DNA of 64,000 bases from Streptomyces sp. NBC_01476 (GCF_036227265.1 NZ_CP109446.1:4842001-4906000), one strand, 5' to 3'; positions 25,201-33,108 are shown, counted from the first letter of the stretch. Notes: generated by a model from the letters alone, not told the origin. A program made the numbers and translations.

Positions 25201-26846
25201 AGCGGGTGACCCCGAGCGGCGCCGTGTCCCGCTGGGTGTACGACGCGGCCAACTCCCCGGTCGAACTGCGCACCGCGGGGACCACGCTGGAGTTCGGCTA
25301 CGACGGTGCCGGCCGGGAGACCGAACGCCGCAGCGGCGGCCGGCTCTTCCTGCGCCAGGAGTGGGACCGCGCGGACCGGCTCGTCGCCCAGACGGTGTAC
25401 GGGGCGGGCGCCGCCGCGGGCCGGCGCGGCTTCGGCTTCGGCCCCGACGGTTATCTCGCCGCGATCGAGGAGCCCGCGGCGGGCCGCCGGCTCACCACGG
25501 ACGCGGCCGGCCGGATCGTCGCGGTGGACGGCACGGGGGGCGGGGACGGCACGGCCGGCGGCTGGTCGGAGCGCTACACCTACGACCCGGCCGGAAACCT
25601 CACCTCCGCTTCGGCCGGCGGCCAGGAGGCGCCGGACAGCGAGTACACCGGGATGCGGCCGCGGCGCATCGGCCGCGACCGGTACACCTACGACGCCCAG
25701 GGCCGGACCGTCCGGCGCAGCCGCGCGCTGCTCTCCGGCGGCGGGAAGGTCTGGACGTACACCTGGGACGCCGAGGACCGGCTCACCGGAGTGACCACCC
25801 CCGACGGTGCCGTCTGGCGTTACCGGTACAACCCGCTGGGCCGCCGGATCGCCAAGGAACGGCTGGGCGCGGACGGCGCGGTGCTGGACCGTACCGACTT
25901 CGTCTGGCACGGGACGCAGCTCCTGGAGCAGGTCCGCACCGAGCCCGGCACCGGCGCGGTCGCCACCACGACGTGGGACTGGACACCGGACGGCGACATC
26001 CCGCTGACGCAGACCGAGGTCAGGTCCGCGCTCGACGCCGGGCAGGACGCCGGGCTCGACGCCGGGCAGGAGGAGGTCGACCGGCGGTTCTACGCGATCG
26101 TCACCGACCTGATCGGCGCCCCCACCGAGCTGATCGGTGAGGACGGCCGTGTCCACCCGCAGGGCCGGGCCACGCTCTGGGGCCTGCCGTGGGATGGACC
26201 GCCCGCCGGCGGCCCGGACTGCCCGCTGCGGTTCCCAGGACAGTACGCCGACGCCGAGACCGGACTGCACTACAACCACTACCGCTACTACGACCCGTTC
26301 GCCGCCCGCTACCTCAGCCCGGACCCGCTGGGCCTGTCCCCGGCGCCCAACCCCTACGGCTACGTCCACAACCCGACGCTCTGGTCGGACCCGCTGGGGC
26401 TCGGGCCGTGCATCTCGGAAGTGGCCTATGCCTCCACCGACCTGGCGAAGGCGGCCTTCCAGGCGCGGTTCAAGGACGGTGTGCAGTGGTTCCCGTTCGG
26501 CCGCAATGTGGCCGCGGCCAAGGTGGAAGGGCTGGACGACATCGTCATCGGCTTCAGCAAGGGCAACAAGCTGCACGCCGAGATCGACATCATCAACCAG
26601 CTGAAGGCCAAGGGCATCAGCATGGACAAGATCACCGAGCTGTACACCGAGCGCTATCCGTGCGCCAAGATCTGCCTGCCGCGGCTCTCGGGCGGCCTGA
26701 AGGGAACGGCCAAGATCACGTACAGCGTTCCCTATGCTGAGGACCACGCGTTCGCCGCGGCGTCCACGGAACTGCTGACCGGCCACATCAGGAGCGCCGC
26801 GAGCGCGATGGGCTGGCAGACCCTGAATCCGCGCAGCTGGTTCTGA
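22233..26846 (+). CDS. Rhs-repeat polymorphic toxin with ESX-type N-terminus and deaminase-like tip
   Basis: A 1537-residue modular toxin. Residues about 20-100 are helical with WAGLSGDAYREQF, like the WXG-type leader of type VII-exported toxins. An Ala-rich coiled segment follows, then a hydrophobic stretch (about 238-278). A DUF6531-like entry module begins near GDPIDMASGEMVM (about 356). Many Rhs/YD repeats (GYTYDTLGR, 21-residue period) fill 450-1330, and the shell closes with the conserved YLSPDPLGL core near 1360-1390. The variable tip (about 1391-1537) contains HAE (1448-1450) and PC-xxx-C (Cys1477, Cys1481), the zinc-site pattern of the cytidine-deaminase superfamily but with three rather than two residues between the cysteines. 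Predicted to act on nucleic acids or nucleotides of competing cells. The small genes downstream may include immunity and export partners. Confidence 0.9.
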   Translation: MGRPTDWHVLDLDRDPVPGDPYEVRELARKLGDFADDVGTALRSVRGLDGDSVIQEWAGLSGDAYREQFGDLPGELDKLERSYRLASGALDDYWPQLQTAQGDADRALAQGRTARADLDAAKSQLSAADAWVRRAQDASREYQADPKPGVPPPSEADVRAAARNATDADTAHATASSAVRDAQARLDAAKELAAQAAGVRDRAADAAQHALREASDAGIRNKHWWEKAVDFVAGHWDDIVAACKVIVAVLGIVVLIIGGPLAWLVLAAAVIVLADTVMKYLQGKASLWDVLFAALDCIPMFKGLTTAGGLLKTARELPALLKSGEALEHIATSVRKGAGLIRSASRDIKTLITCGDPIDMASGEMVMSAVDVELPGVLPLVLERHHRSGFRGGRWFGPTWGSTLDQRLLLDDQGIRFTTPDGMVLHYPIPEPGRPVLPFEGPRWPLTWDGTPGGTMSVSQPEAGRTLDFRHLPGAPAGLLPLTATTDRNANRVTIGYDDATGAPREVAHSGGYRIAVTTRQGRVTALHLASAPGSPRLLAFGYTGGHLTAVTNSSGQPLTFDYDDAGRITRWQDRNGTWYGYTYDTLGRCTATTGTDGILGYRYAYHDQPRVTEATDSLGHTTRYAFDDHYQLTAETDPLGHTTHRTWDRYDHLLTITDPLGHTTTLTYDTDGNPTSVTHPDGTTGTVEYSGPGLPVAVTQPDGGRWLYSYDERGNQLTVTDPTGARTAFGHDEHGATTSVTDALGTVQQRMRNDAAGIPVRLTDAGGAVTELARDPFGRIAAITSPAGEVTGLGWTVEGLLARRVRADGSADAWTYDGEGNTVEHRAPDGQVTRFTVAGMDSTVARTGADGGTYGYAYDTERRLVAVTNPLGLTWRYEHDPLGRVIRETDFDGRTVGYTYDAAGRLVRRTNGAGEEVTYRRDAMGNATEVRAGATVTTYVFDAVGRTVGAAGADAELSLVRDAAGRVVAETVNGRTVTVAHDLLGRTVERVTPSGAVSRWVYDAANSPVELRTAGTTLEFGYDGAGRETERRSGGRLFLRQEWDRADRLVAQTVYGAGAAAGRRGFGFGPDGYLAAIEEPAAGRRLTTDAAGRIVAVDGTGGGDGTAGGWSERYTYDPAGNLTSASAGGQEAPDSEYTGMRPRRIGRDRYTYDAQGRTVRRSRALLSGGGKVWTYTWDAEDRLTGVTTPDGAVWRYRYNPLGRRIAKERLGADGAVLDRTDFVWHGTQLLEQVRTEPGTGAVATTTWDWTPDGDIPLTQTEVRSALDAGQDAGLDAGQEEVDRRFYAIVTDLIGAPTELIGEDGRVHPQGRATLWGLPWDGPPAGGPDCPLRFPGQYADAETGLHYNHYRYYDPFAARYLSPDPLGLSPAPNPYGYVHNPTLWSDPLGLGPCISEVAYASTDLAKAAFQARFKDGVQWFPFGRNVAAAKVEGLDDIVIGFSKGNKLHAEIDIINQLKAKGISMDKITELYTERYPCAKICLPRLSGGLKGTAKITYSVPYAEDHAFAAASTELLTGHIRSAASAMGWQTLNPRSWF

Positions 26847-26936
26847 ACGGAACGACCCGCGTGACCCGCGTGACCTGACAGACCCGACCGACCCGAACGA
26901 CCCCGAACGACCCGAACGAGAAGCGAGGAGCACCTG

Positions 26937-27350
26937 ATGGAGCCGCCCAGCGACGAGACGATGGCAGCCATGCGGCGCCTCGCCGGGGAAGTGCAGGACG
27001 AACTGCTCATCGCCGGACTCCCGTCGGCCGGCGGGCTGCATCCGCTGGTCGCCCAGGGGGTGATCGTCGAGCTGGACGTGCTCGGCGACGACGACGCGGC
27101 GGTGAGCGTGCACTGGCGCCCGCATCCGAGTCTGGCCAACGCGGCGGCCCGTGCGGCGGCGGCGCGGGACGTGTCCGCCGGGACCATGCAGCGGCTCGGA
27201 CAGGTGGGCACCGCGATGCTGCCGGCGATCGCCGGCATCCTCAGCACGGCGGGCTTCACGCTCGACACCGACGAGGACATCGCGGCCGGCGCGGTCCGGG
27301 TCCTCGCGGCACCCGACGGCGGCGGCACCGCCCGGCTTCTGGAGGACTGA
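26937..27350 (+). CDS. hypothetical protein next to Rhs toxin; possible immunity protein
   Basis: A 137-residue soluble protein, not recognised. It has an N-terminal helix (DETMAAMRRLAGEVQDELL), a strand region VIVELDVLGDDDAAVSVHW and an Ala-rich helix, ending with repeated short acidic segments. No signal peptide or membrane segment. GAGGAG lies 7 nt before the ATG. Its position directly after the toxin tip is where cognate immunity genes are usually found, so it may neutralise the deaminase-like domain; it could equally be an accessory gene of the WXG100 cluster, because it is followed 3 nt later by a WXG100-type gene. The 90-nt spacer before it is a degenerate run of GACCCGA units. Confidence 0.65.
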   Translation: MEPPSDETMAAMRRLAGEVQDELLIAGLPSAGGLHPLVAQGVIVELDVLGDDDAAVSVHWRPHPSLANAAARAAAARDVSAGTMQRLGQVGTAMLPAIAGILSTAGFTLDTDEDIAAGAVRVLAAPDGGGTARLLED

Positions 27351-27353
27351 CCG

Positions 27354-27668
27354 ATGGGTGGCACACCGGACCGGCTCGCGGTCGACCTGACCGGGCTGCA
27401 GGACTTCGCGCACAACCTCGACACCGTCCGCACCACGATGAACGGGACGCGCAAGCTCTTCGACTCCTACGAGGCGAAGCTGGGCTCGGGGAAGGTCGCC
27501 GACGCGCTGGACAGCTTCGAGCACAACTGGAAGGACGGCCGCAAGGAGATCGACGGGCAGCTGGAAGGGCTGTCGAAGATGGCGAACACCGCCGTCGAGC
27601 AGATCCAGAAGGCCGACAAGGACCTGGCGGACCAGTTGGCCAAGGCCGGCAAAGGGGACGGGAAGTGA
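27354..27668 (+). CDS. WXG100-like helical protein
   Basis: A 104-residue all-helical protein with the size and two-helix pattern of ESAT-6/WXG100 proteins (LTGLQDFAHNLDTVRTTMNG, then KVADALDSFEHNWKDGRKEID as turn and second helix). A Trp is present in NWKDG at the usual turn, but the exact W-X-G triplet is not. Likely a substrate or chaperone for type VII (ESX) export linked to the Rhs toxin. The start follows the preceding gene by 3 nt, and its stop overlaps the next GTG start (27665-27668), so the genes form one operon. Confidence 0.75.
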   Translation: MGGTPDRLAVDLTGLQDFAHNLDTVRTTMNGTRKLFDSYEAKLGSGKVADALDSFEHNWKDGRKEIDGQLEGLSKMANTAVEQIQKADKDLADQLAKAGKGDGK

Positions 27669-28357
27669 CCGCACCGCAGGAGGAGACGGCCCCGGTGCGG
27701 GTCGCCGCGGTCGAGCGGGAGGGCTTCACCATCACCGTGCCGGTGACCTGGTGGGAGTTCGACCTGCACCCGGCGACCCGGGACGAGTCGGTCCGGCGGA
27801 TGGTGGCCCAGCGGGTGCGGGAGAACCCGGCGCTGGCCGAACACCGCGACGTGCTCGGGCGGTTCCTGAAGAAGGCGGCCAGGGACGCGCACGAGAGCGG
27901 CGCGGTCTACGTCGGCTGCATGGCGCAGAACTTCGACACCCTGCCGCTCACCGCGTCGGTGACGGTCTCGCTGATCGGTGCCCGTACGCCGGAGGGGCAG
28001 CTGCTGCCGGCCGACCCGGCGTCGATCGCGGCCGGGCTGCGCGCCAAGGAGGCCGCCCGCGAGGGGGACACCTGGCGGAAGGTCACCACCGTCGAGATCC
28101 CCGAAACCGGCCTGGCGGCACGGACGTACGGGATCGAGGACATCAGCGTGCCCGGTGACTCGCGGACCGTGCGGGCGGTGCTGATGCAGACGTTCATCCC
28201 GCTGCCCGGCCACCAGGACAAGGTCGCGCTGGTCGCGGGGAGCAGTTCGGTCCTGGACCTGGCGGAGTCGTTCTTCGACGTCTTCGACGCGGTCACGTCG
28301 ACCTTCCGCTATCAGGAACCAAGGGCTGCGTCCGTCACGTCCTCCCCTGTACGTTGA
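27665..28357 (+). CDS. conserved hypothetical protein of ESX-associated operon
   Basis: A 230-residue soluble protein of unknown function. It has VREGFTITVP-like strand starts, VTWWEFDLHPATRDESVRR, and a late segment ALVAGSSSVLDLAESFFDVFDAV typical of small actinobacterial proteins with an LpqN/EspG-like alpha-beta fold; that resemblance is weak. The GTG start overlaps the stop of the preceding WXG100-like gene by 4 nt. Context suggests a chaperone or accessory factor for ESX-type export of the upstream toxin. Confidence 0.65.
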   Translation: MTAPQEETAPVRVAAVEREGFTITVPVTWWEFDLHPATRDESVRRMVAQRVRENPALAEHRDVLGRFLKKAARDAHESGAVYVGCMAQNFDTLPLTASVTVSLIGARTPEGQLLPADPASIAAGLRAKEAAREGDTWRKVTTVEIPETGLAARTYGIEDISVPGDSRTVRAVLMQTFIPLPGHQDKVALVAGSSSVLDLAESFFDVFDAVTSTFRYQEPRAASVTSSPVR

Positions 28358-28478
28358 AGCAACCGCGGACAATCCGATGAATCAGCCGAACCGCTGAAGG
28401 CGACGCATCGGACCGGTCCGCAACTCAGGAGCCACGGGGGTCGGCCCTGCGGCACGTCAACGAGAGGCTCAAGCCGCT

Positions 28479-28775
28479 ATGGCTAACGTTAACGTTACGT
28501 ACCAGGACATGAGGGACGCGGCGACCAAGCTGCGTACCGGCCAGCACGAGATCACCGAGAAGCTGCACTCGCTCCAGAAGTTCGTGCAGGACCTGGTGAA
28601 CGGCGGCTACGTGACGGACCGGTCGTCGAAGCAGTTCGACCAGTCGTACAGCGAGTTCAACACCGGCGCCACCAAGACCATCGAGGGTCTCGACGGCATG
28701 GCGAAGTTCCTGGAGAGCGCGGCCGACGCGTTCCAGCAGGCGGACGAGCAGCTGGCCAAGGGTCTCGGCGGCTGA
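28479..28775 (+). CDS. WXG100-family type VII secretion protein
   Basis: A 98-residue ESAT-6-like helical hairpin: MANVNVTYQDMRDAATKL as helix 1, a Gly-rich turn (VNGGYVTDRSS) in place of W-X-G, and EFNTGATKTIEGLDGMAKFL as helix 2. Such proteins are secreted as dimers by type VII systems. It is separated by 121 nt from the gene before it, enough for its own promoter. No ATPase (EccC) is in this window, so any export machinery is elsewhere. Confidence 0.85.
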   Translation: MANVNVTYQDMRDAATKLRTGQHEITEKLHSLQKFVQDLVNGGYVTDRSSKQFDQSYSEFNTGATKTIEGLDGMAKFLESAADAFQQADEQLAKGLGG

Positions 28776-28914
28776 CCGAGGCGCCGTCGCCCGGCGGTCC
28801 CGCCGCCGGGGCTGTGCGAGTTTTCCACAGGGTGTGCGGTCCCTTCGGAGCGCGAGGGACCGGCTGGCGTACGCTGGCCTGGTCCGATCAACCCCCTCCG
28901 AAGGGACCGCCCCG

Positions 28915-30138
28915 GTGACATCCCCGACCTCCCCGGTCTCCCCGGTGAGCGACATCGCCGCCGTCCTCGACCGTGCCGCGCAAGGCGGCCGGATCACGCC
29001 GGAGGAGGCGCTGGACCTCTACCGTTCGGCTCCGCTGCACGCACTGGGCGCAGCCGCCGACGCGGTGCGCCGCCGTAAGTACGCCGGCACCGAGCACATC
29101 GCCACGTACATCATCGAACGCAACATCAACTACACCAACGTCTGCGTGACGGCGTGCAAGTTCTGCGCGTTCTACGCGGCCCCCAAGGACACCGGCAAGG
29201 GCTGGAGCCGCGGCCTCGACGACATCCTGCGGCGCTGCGCCGAGACGGTCGAGCTCGGCGGTACCCAGATCATGTTCCAGGGCGGCCACCACCCGGACTA
29301 CGGCGTCGAGTACTACGAAGAGCACTTCGCCGCGATCAAGCGGGAGTTCCCGCAGCTGGTGATCCACTCGCTGGGCGCGTCCGAGGTCGAGCACATGTCC
29401 CGGATCTCCGGGGTCAGCGCGGAGGAGGCGATCCGCCGGATCCACGCCGCCGGGCTCGACTCCTTCGCCGGCGCCGGCGCCGAGCTGCTGCCCGCGCGGC
29501 CCCGCACCGCGATCGCCCCGCTGAAGGAGTCCGGCGAGCGCTGGCTGGAGATCATGGAGACCGCGCACCGGCTCGGTGTCGAGTCCACCTCCACCATGCT
29601 GATGGGCACCGGCGAGACGAACGCCGAACGGATCGAGCACCTGCGGATGATCCGTGACGTGCAGGACCGCACCGGCGGGTTCCGGGCGTTCATCCCGTAC
29701 ACGTACCAGCCGGAGAACAACCACCTGAAGGGCCAGACGCAGGCCACTCTCTTCGAGTACCTGCGGATGATCGCCATCGCCCGGATCTTCCTCGACAACG
29801 TCGCCCATATCCAGGGCTCCTGGCTCACCACCGGCAAGGAGGTCGGCCAGCTCTCGCTCCACTACGGCGCGGACGACCTCGGCTCGGTGATGCTGGAGGA
29901 GAACGTGGTCTCCTCGGCCGGCGCGAAGCACCGCTCCAACCGGATGGAGCTGATCCATCTGATCCGGGCGGCCGGGCGGGTGCCGGCGCAGCGCGCGACC
30001 ACGTACGAGCACCTGGTGGTGCACGACGACCCGGCGAACGACCCGGTCGACGACCATGTGGTCTCCCACCTCTCCTCCACCGCGATCGAGGGCGGCACCG
30101 CCCACCCCGAGCTGAAGCTGCTCACCGCGGACCGGTAG
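28915..30138 (+). CDS. mqnC: cyclic dehypoxanthinyl futalosine synthase MqnC
   Basis: Radical SAM cyclase that converts dehypoxanthinyl futalosine into its cyclic form in menaquinone synthesis. It has 407 residues with a CxxxCxxC motif at Cys77, Cys81 and Cys84 (CVTACKFC), and the MqnC-type blocks MFQGGHHPDYGVEYYE and SLGASEVEHMSRISG. The GTG at 28915 was chosen; a frame extension to 28834 looks non-coding. It starts 139 nt after the WXG100 gene. The next gene follows by 3 nt. Confidence 0.95.
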   Translation: MTSPTSPVSPVSDIAAVLDRAAQGGRITPEEALDLYRSAPLHALGAAADAVRRRKYAGTEHIATYIIERNINYTNVCVTACKFCAFYAAPKDTGKGWSRGLDDILRRCAETVELGGTQIMFQGGHHPDYGVEYYEEHFAAIKREFPQLVIHSLGASEVEHMSRISGVSAEEAIRRIHAAGLDSFAGAGAELLPARPRTAIAPLKESGERWLEIMETAHRLGVESTSTMLMGTGETNAERIEHLRMIRDVQDRTGGFRAFIPYTYQPENNHLKGQTQATLFEYLRMIAIARIFLDNVAHIQGSWLTTGKEVGQLSLHYGADDLGSVMLEENVVSSAGAKHRSNRMELIHLIRAAGRVPAQRATTYEHLVVHDDPANDPVDDHVVSHLSSTAIEGGTAHPELKLLTADR

Positions 30139-30141
30139 CGG

Positions 30142-30588
30142 GTGCTGACGCTGCACACGGCCGGCCTGCTGCTGCCAGGGGGCGGCCGGGCGGCCGTGCC
30201 CGGCGGCGGGGTGCTGGTGGACGGCGACCGGATCGCCGCACTCGGTGCGGCCGGGGAACTGACCCCGGCGTATCCCGCGGCCCGGGTGCGGACCTGGCCC
30301 GGCACACTGCGGGCCGGGCTGGTGCACACCGGTCCGCTGCCCGCTGCGGCCACCGCGCGGGAGCGGGTGCACGCGGTGCTGCGGCTCGGGGCCTGCGCGC
30401 TGACCAGCCCTGACCTCACCGACGCGGAGCGGGCGGCGGCCTCCCGGCTGGGGGTGCTGCTGGTGCCCGTCGGCTCCGGGCCTGCGGACCTCACCGCCGG
30501 GGGCCGCGCCGACCTGGCGGTCCTGCTGCCGGACGGCACCTGCGTGGCCACGGTTGTGGCGGGGCGTCTCCTCCACCGGCGTGCCTGA
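30142..30588 (+). CDS. imidazolonepropionase-like partial amidohydrolase
   Basis: A 148-residue protein resembling only the non-catalytic beta-sandwich parts of amidohydrolases: an N-terminal strand set LTLHTAGLLLPGGGRAAVPG...VDGDRIAALG and a C-terminal LAVLLPDGTCVATVVAGR. The metal-binding barrel between them is missing; no HxH or later His/Asp metal ligands are seen. It lies 3 nt after mqnC and 61 nt before menG, so it is co-transcribed with menaquinone genes. It may be a remnant of an aminofutalosine deaminase, or a conserved small protein with a new role. GTG start. Confidence 0.75.
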   Translation: MLTLHTAGLLLPGGGRAAVPGGGVLVDGDRIAALGAAGELTPAYPAARVRTWPGTLRAGLVHTGPLPAAATARERVHAVLRLGACALTSPDLTDAERAAASRLGVLLVPVGSGPADLTAGGRADLAVLLPDGTCVATVVAGRLLHRRA

Positions 30589-30649
30589 CGCCCGGGGTTT
30601 ATGGCCACCGCCGGCCCGGTGGGGGAGGGGCGCCGCATAAGGTAAGAGG

Positions 30650-31348
30650 GTGACCCGAGCCTCATTGGAGAAGCAGCCGCAGGAAGTCGCCGCGATGTTC
30701 GACGGCGTGGCGGCGAAGTACGACCTCACGAACGATGTGCTGTCGCTGGGCCAGACCCGGCTGTGGCGCCGGGCGGTCGCGCAGGCGCTCGACGTACGGG
30801 CCGGGGAGCTGGTGCTGGACCTGGGCGCGGGGACGGCCACGTCGTCGCTGCCGTTCTCCGCGGCCGGCGCCGATGTGGTGCCGTGCGACTTCTCCCTCGG
30901 GATGCTGCGGGAGGGCAAGAAGCGCCACCCCGAGTTGCCGCTGACCGCCGGGGACGCGACCCGACTGCCGTTCGCCGACGGGGTGTTCGACGCGGTGACC
31001 ATCTCCTTCGCGCTGCGCAACGTGCACGACACGGATGCCGCGCTGCGGGAGATGCGGCGGGTGGCGAAGCCGGGCGGGCGGCTGGTGATCTGCGAGTTCA
31101 GCCACCCGACGCTGCGGCCGTTCCGTACGGTCTACACGGAGTACCTGATGCGGGCGCTGCCGCCGGTCGCGGAGAAGGTGAGCAGCAACCCGGACGCGTA
31201 CGTGTATCTCGCGGAGTCGATCCGCGCGTGGCCCGACCAGCGGGCGCTGGCCACCCGCCTCCAGGACGCCGGCTGGTCCAAGGTCGCCTGGCGCAACCTC
31301 ACGGGCGGCATCGTCGCCCTGCACCGCGCCACGAACCCCCTGGCGTAA
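30650..31348 (+). CDS. menG: demethylmenaquinone methyltransferase
   Basis: SAM-dependent methyltransferase (UbiE/MenG family) that adds the final methyl group to demethylmenaquinone, 232 residues. Family motifs: EVAAMFDGVAAKYDLTND at the N-terminus, VLDLGAGTATSSLPF as SAM-binding motif I, GDATRLPFADGVFDAVTISF, and the ALRNVHDTDAALREMRRV block with KPGGRLVICEFS. GTG start at 30650. It is the last gene of the mqnC-menG stretch, followed by a dispersed repeat. Confidence 0.95.
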   Translation: MTRASLEKQPQEVAAMFDGVAAKYDLTNDVLSLGQTRLWRRAVAQALDVRAGELVLDLGAGTATSSLPFSAAGADVVPCDFSLGMLREGKKRHPELPLTAGDATRLPFADGVFDAVTISFALRNVHDTDAALREMRRVAKPGGRLVICEFSHPTLRPFRTVYTEYLMRALPPVAEKVSSNPDAYVYLAESIRAWPDQRALATRLQDAGWSKVAWRNLTGGIVALHRATNPLA

Positions 31349-31371
31349 CCCGTCCCGGGGGGTGCCTTACC

Positions 31372-31437
31372 AGGGGCGCTGGGGGTACCCCCGGACGGAG
31401 TCTGGGGGAGGAACTGCGCGAGCAACCGGCCACCGGC
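31372..31437 (+). repeat. dispersed intergenic repeat, copy 2
   Basis: The plus-strand copy of the element at 5520-5585 (minus strand), about 60 of 64 positions identical. It starts AGGGGCGCTGGGGGTACCCC and contains GGACGGAGTCTGGGGGAGG and AACTGCGCG. It lies 24 nt after the menG stop. Confidence 0.75.
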
Positions 31438-31581
31438 CGGTGGTCCGGATGCGGCAGCAACAGAGAGGCGCCGCCGCGCCCGCCCCCGTAGCCTCATAGA
31501 CTCGGCACTTGCCGCTGTGCAGCAACAGCGGCCCGGACCAGCATCTGGCACCAACCCTCGCCGAAACGGGAGAGCCCCACC

Positions 31582-32868
31582 GTGACCGACACCGCCCTGT
31601 CCGAGCGCAGCGCCGATGTGATCGTCGTCGGCGCCGGCCCGTCCGGTTCGACGACCGCCTACTACCTGGCCAAGGCCGGCCTCGACGTCCTGCTGCTGGA
31701 GAAGACCGCGTTCCCGCGGGAGAAGGTGTGCGGTGACGGTCTCACCCCGCGCGCCACCAAGCAGCTCGTCGGCATGGGCATCGACATCTCCGAGGAGGCC
31801 GGCTGGCTGCGCAACAAGGGCCTGCGGATCATCAGCGGCGGCCTGCGGCTGGAGATGGACTGGCCGGACCTCGCCGCGTACCCCGACTACGGGCTGGTCC
31901 GCAAGCGGGAGGACTTCGACGAACTCCTCGCCCAGCAGGCCGTGAAGGCCGGCGCGCGGCTGTACGAGCGGTGCAACGTCGGGGCGCCGATCACCGACGA
32001 GCGCACCGGACGGATCATCGGCGTCCAGGCGAAGCTCGGCGAGGAGAAGACCCCGGCGGCCTTCTACGCCCCGCTGGTGGTCGCCGCCGACGGCAACTCC
32101 ACCCGGCTGTCGCTGGCGATGGGGCTGCACCGCCGGGAGGACCGGCCGATGGGGGTCGCGGTCCGTACGTACTTCACCTCGCCGCGGCACGAGGACGACT
32201 ACCTGGAGTCCTGGCTGGAGCTGTGGGACCGCCGTGGTCCGCAGCCGCGCCAACTCCCCGGCTACGGCTGGATCTTCGGCCTCGGTGACGGTACGTCCAA
32301 TGTGGGCCTCGGCATCCTCAACTCCTCCGCGGCCTTCCGCGAGCTGGACTGGCGCGAGGTGCTCAAGGCGTGGGTCGGCTCGATGCCGGAGGACTGGGGC
32401 TTCACCCCGGAGAACATGACCCAGCCGATCCGCGGCGCCGCCCTGCCGATGGCCTTCAACCGCCAGCCGCACTACACCCGCGGGCTGCTGCTCGTCGGTG
32501 ACGCGGGCGGTCTGGTCAACCCCTTCAACGGCGAGGGCATCGCCTACGCGATGGAATCCGGTCAGCTCGCCGCCGACGTCATCACCCAGGCGCACGCGCG
32601 GGCCACCGACGCGCAGCGGGAACTGGCGCTCGCCAACTACCCGCGCATCCTCAAGGAAACCTACGGCGGCTACTACACGCTGGGCCGCGCCTTCGTGAAG
32701 CTCATCGGCAACCCCAAGGTGCTCCAGCTCTGCACCCAGCGCGGCCTGACCCACCCCATGCTGATGCGCTTCGCCCTCAAACTGCTGGCCAACCTCACCG
32801 ACCCCACCGGCGGTGACGCGATGGACCGCATCATCAACGGCCTCACCAAGATCACCCCCCGCGCCTGA
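31582..32868 (+). CDS. geranylgeranyl-reductase-family flavoprotein (menaquinone side-chain reductase candidate)
   Basis: An FAD-dependent oxidoreductase of the geranylgeranyl reductase family, 428 residues. FAD-binding VIVVGAGPSGSTTAYYL near the N-terminus, then EKTAFPREKVCGDGLTPRA (the GGR-type catalytic loop), and the second FAD motif LLVGDAGGLVNPFNGEGIAYAMESG. Homologues such as MenJ saturate one isoprene unit of menaquinone, and its location after menG supports that role here; the exact product is an inference. It has its own promoter region containing the dispersed repeat upstream. The ATG-equivalent start is GTG at 31582 with GGGAGAG before it. Confidence 0.9.
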   Translation: MTDTALSERSADVIVVGAGPSGSTTAYYLAKAGLDVLLLEKTAFPREKVCGDGLTPRATKQLVGMGIDISEEAGWLRNKGLRIISGGLRLEMDWPDLAAYPDYGLVRKREDFDELLAQQAVKAGARLYERCNVGAPITDERTGRIIGVQAKLGEEKTPAAFYAPLVVAADGNSTRLSLAMGLHRREDRPMGVAVRTYFTSPRHEDDYLESWLELWDRRGPQPRQLPGYGWIFGLGDGTSNVGLGILNSSAAFRELDWREVLKAWVGSMPEDWGFTPENMTQPIRGAALPMAFNRQPHYTRGLLLVGDAGGLVNPFNGEGIAYAMESGQLAADVITQAHARATDAQRELALANYPRILKETYGGYYTLGRAFVKLIGNPKVLQLCTQRGLTHPMLMRFALKLLANLTDPTGGDAMDRIINGLTKITPRA

Positions 32869-33108
32869 CACCGGCCGCCGGCCGCCAGCCGCCCCCCGGG
32901 ATCGCCAGGGCGTTCACGGCCGGCGCGGCGAAAAGGCGAAATGGTGAAAAGGCGTCATAAAACCGTACCGCGGGCGGCAGGGCGCCGTGGCTTCCCCCAG
33001 GTGGAGGCCATGGCGCCCTGCGTTGGGTGAGGTGGGTGTGCCCGCGCTTCGGGAGAGCGGTTCGGGACCGCGCTCGCGGATGCGCTCCGGCACGGACGAG
33101 GCGGGGCC

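Noticed and set aside
21978..27674. A 1898-codon open frame on the minus strand, antisense to the Rhs toxin
   Set aside because: It is a shadow of the GC-rich third positions of the toxin gene. Its translation is low in variety (Arg/Gly/Val/Pro-rich), has no domain, and covers several true genes on the other strand.
28834..28914. Earlier start for mqnC
   Set aside because: The added 27 residues are not part of the family, and the GTG at 28915 gives the usual length.
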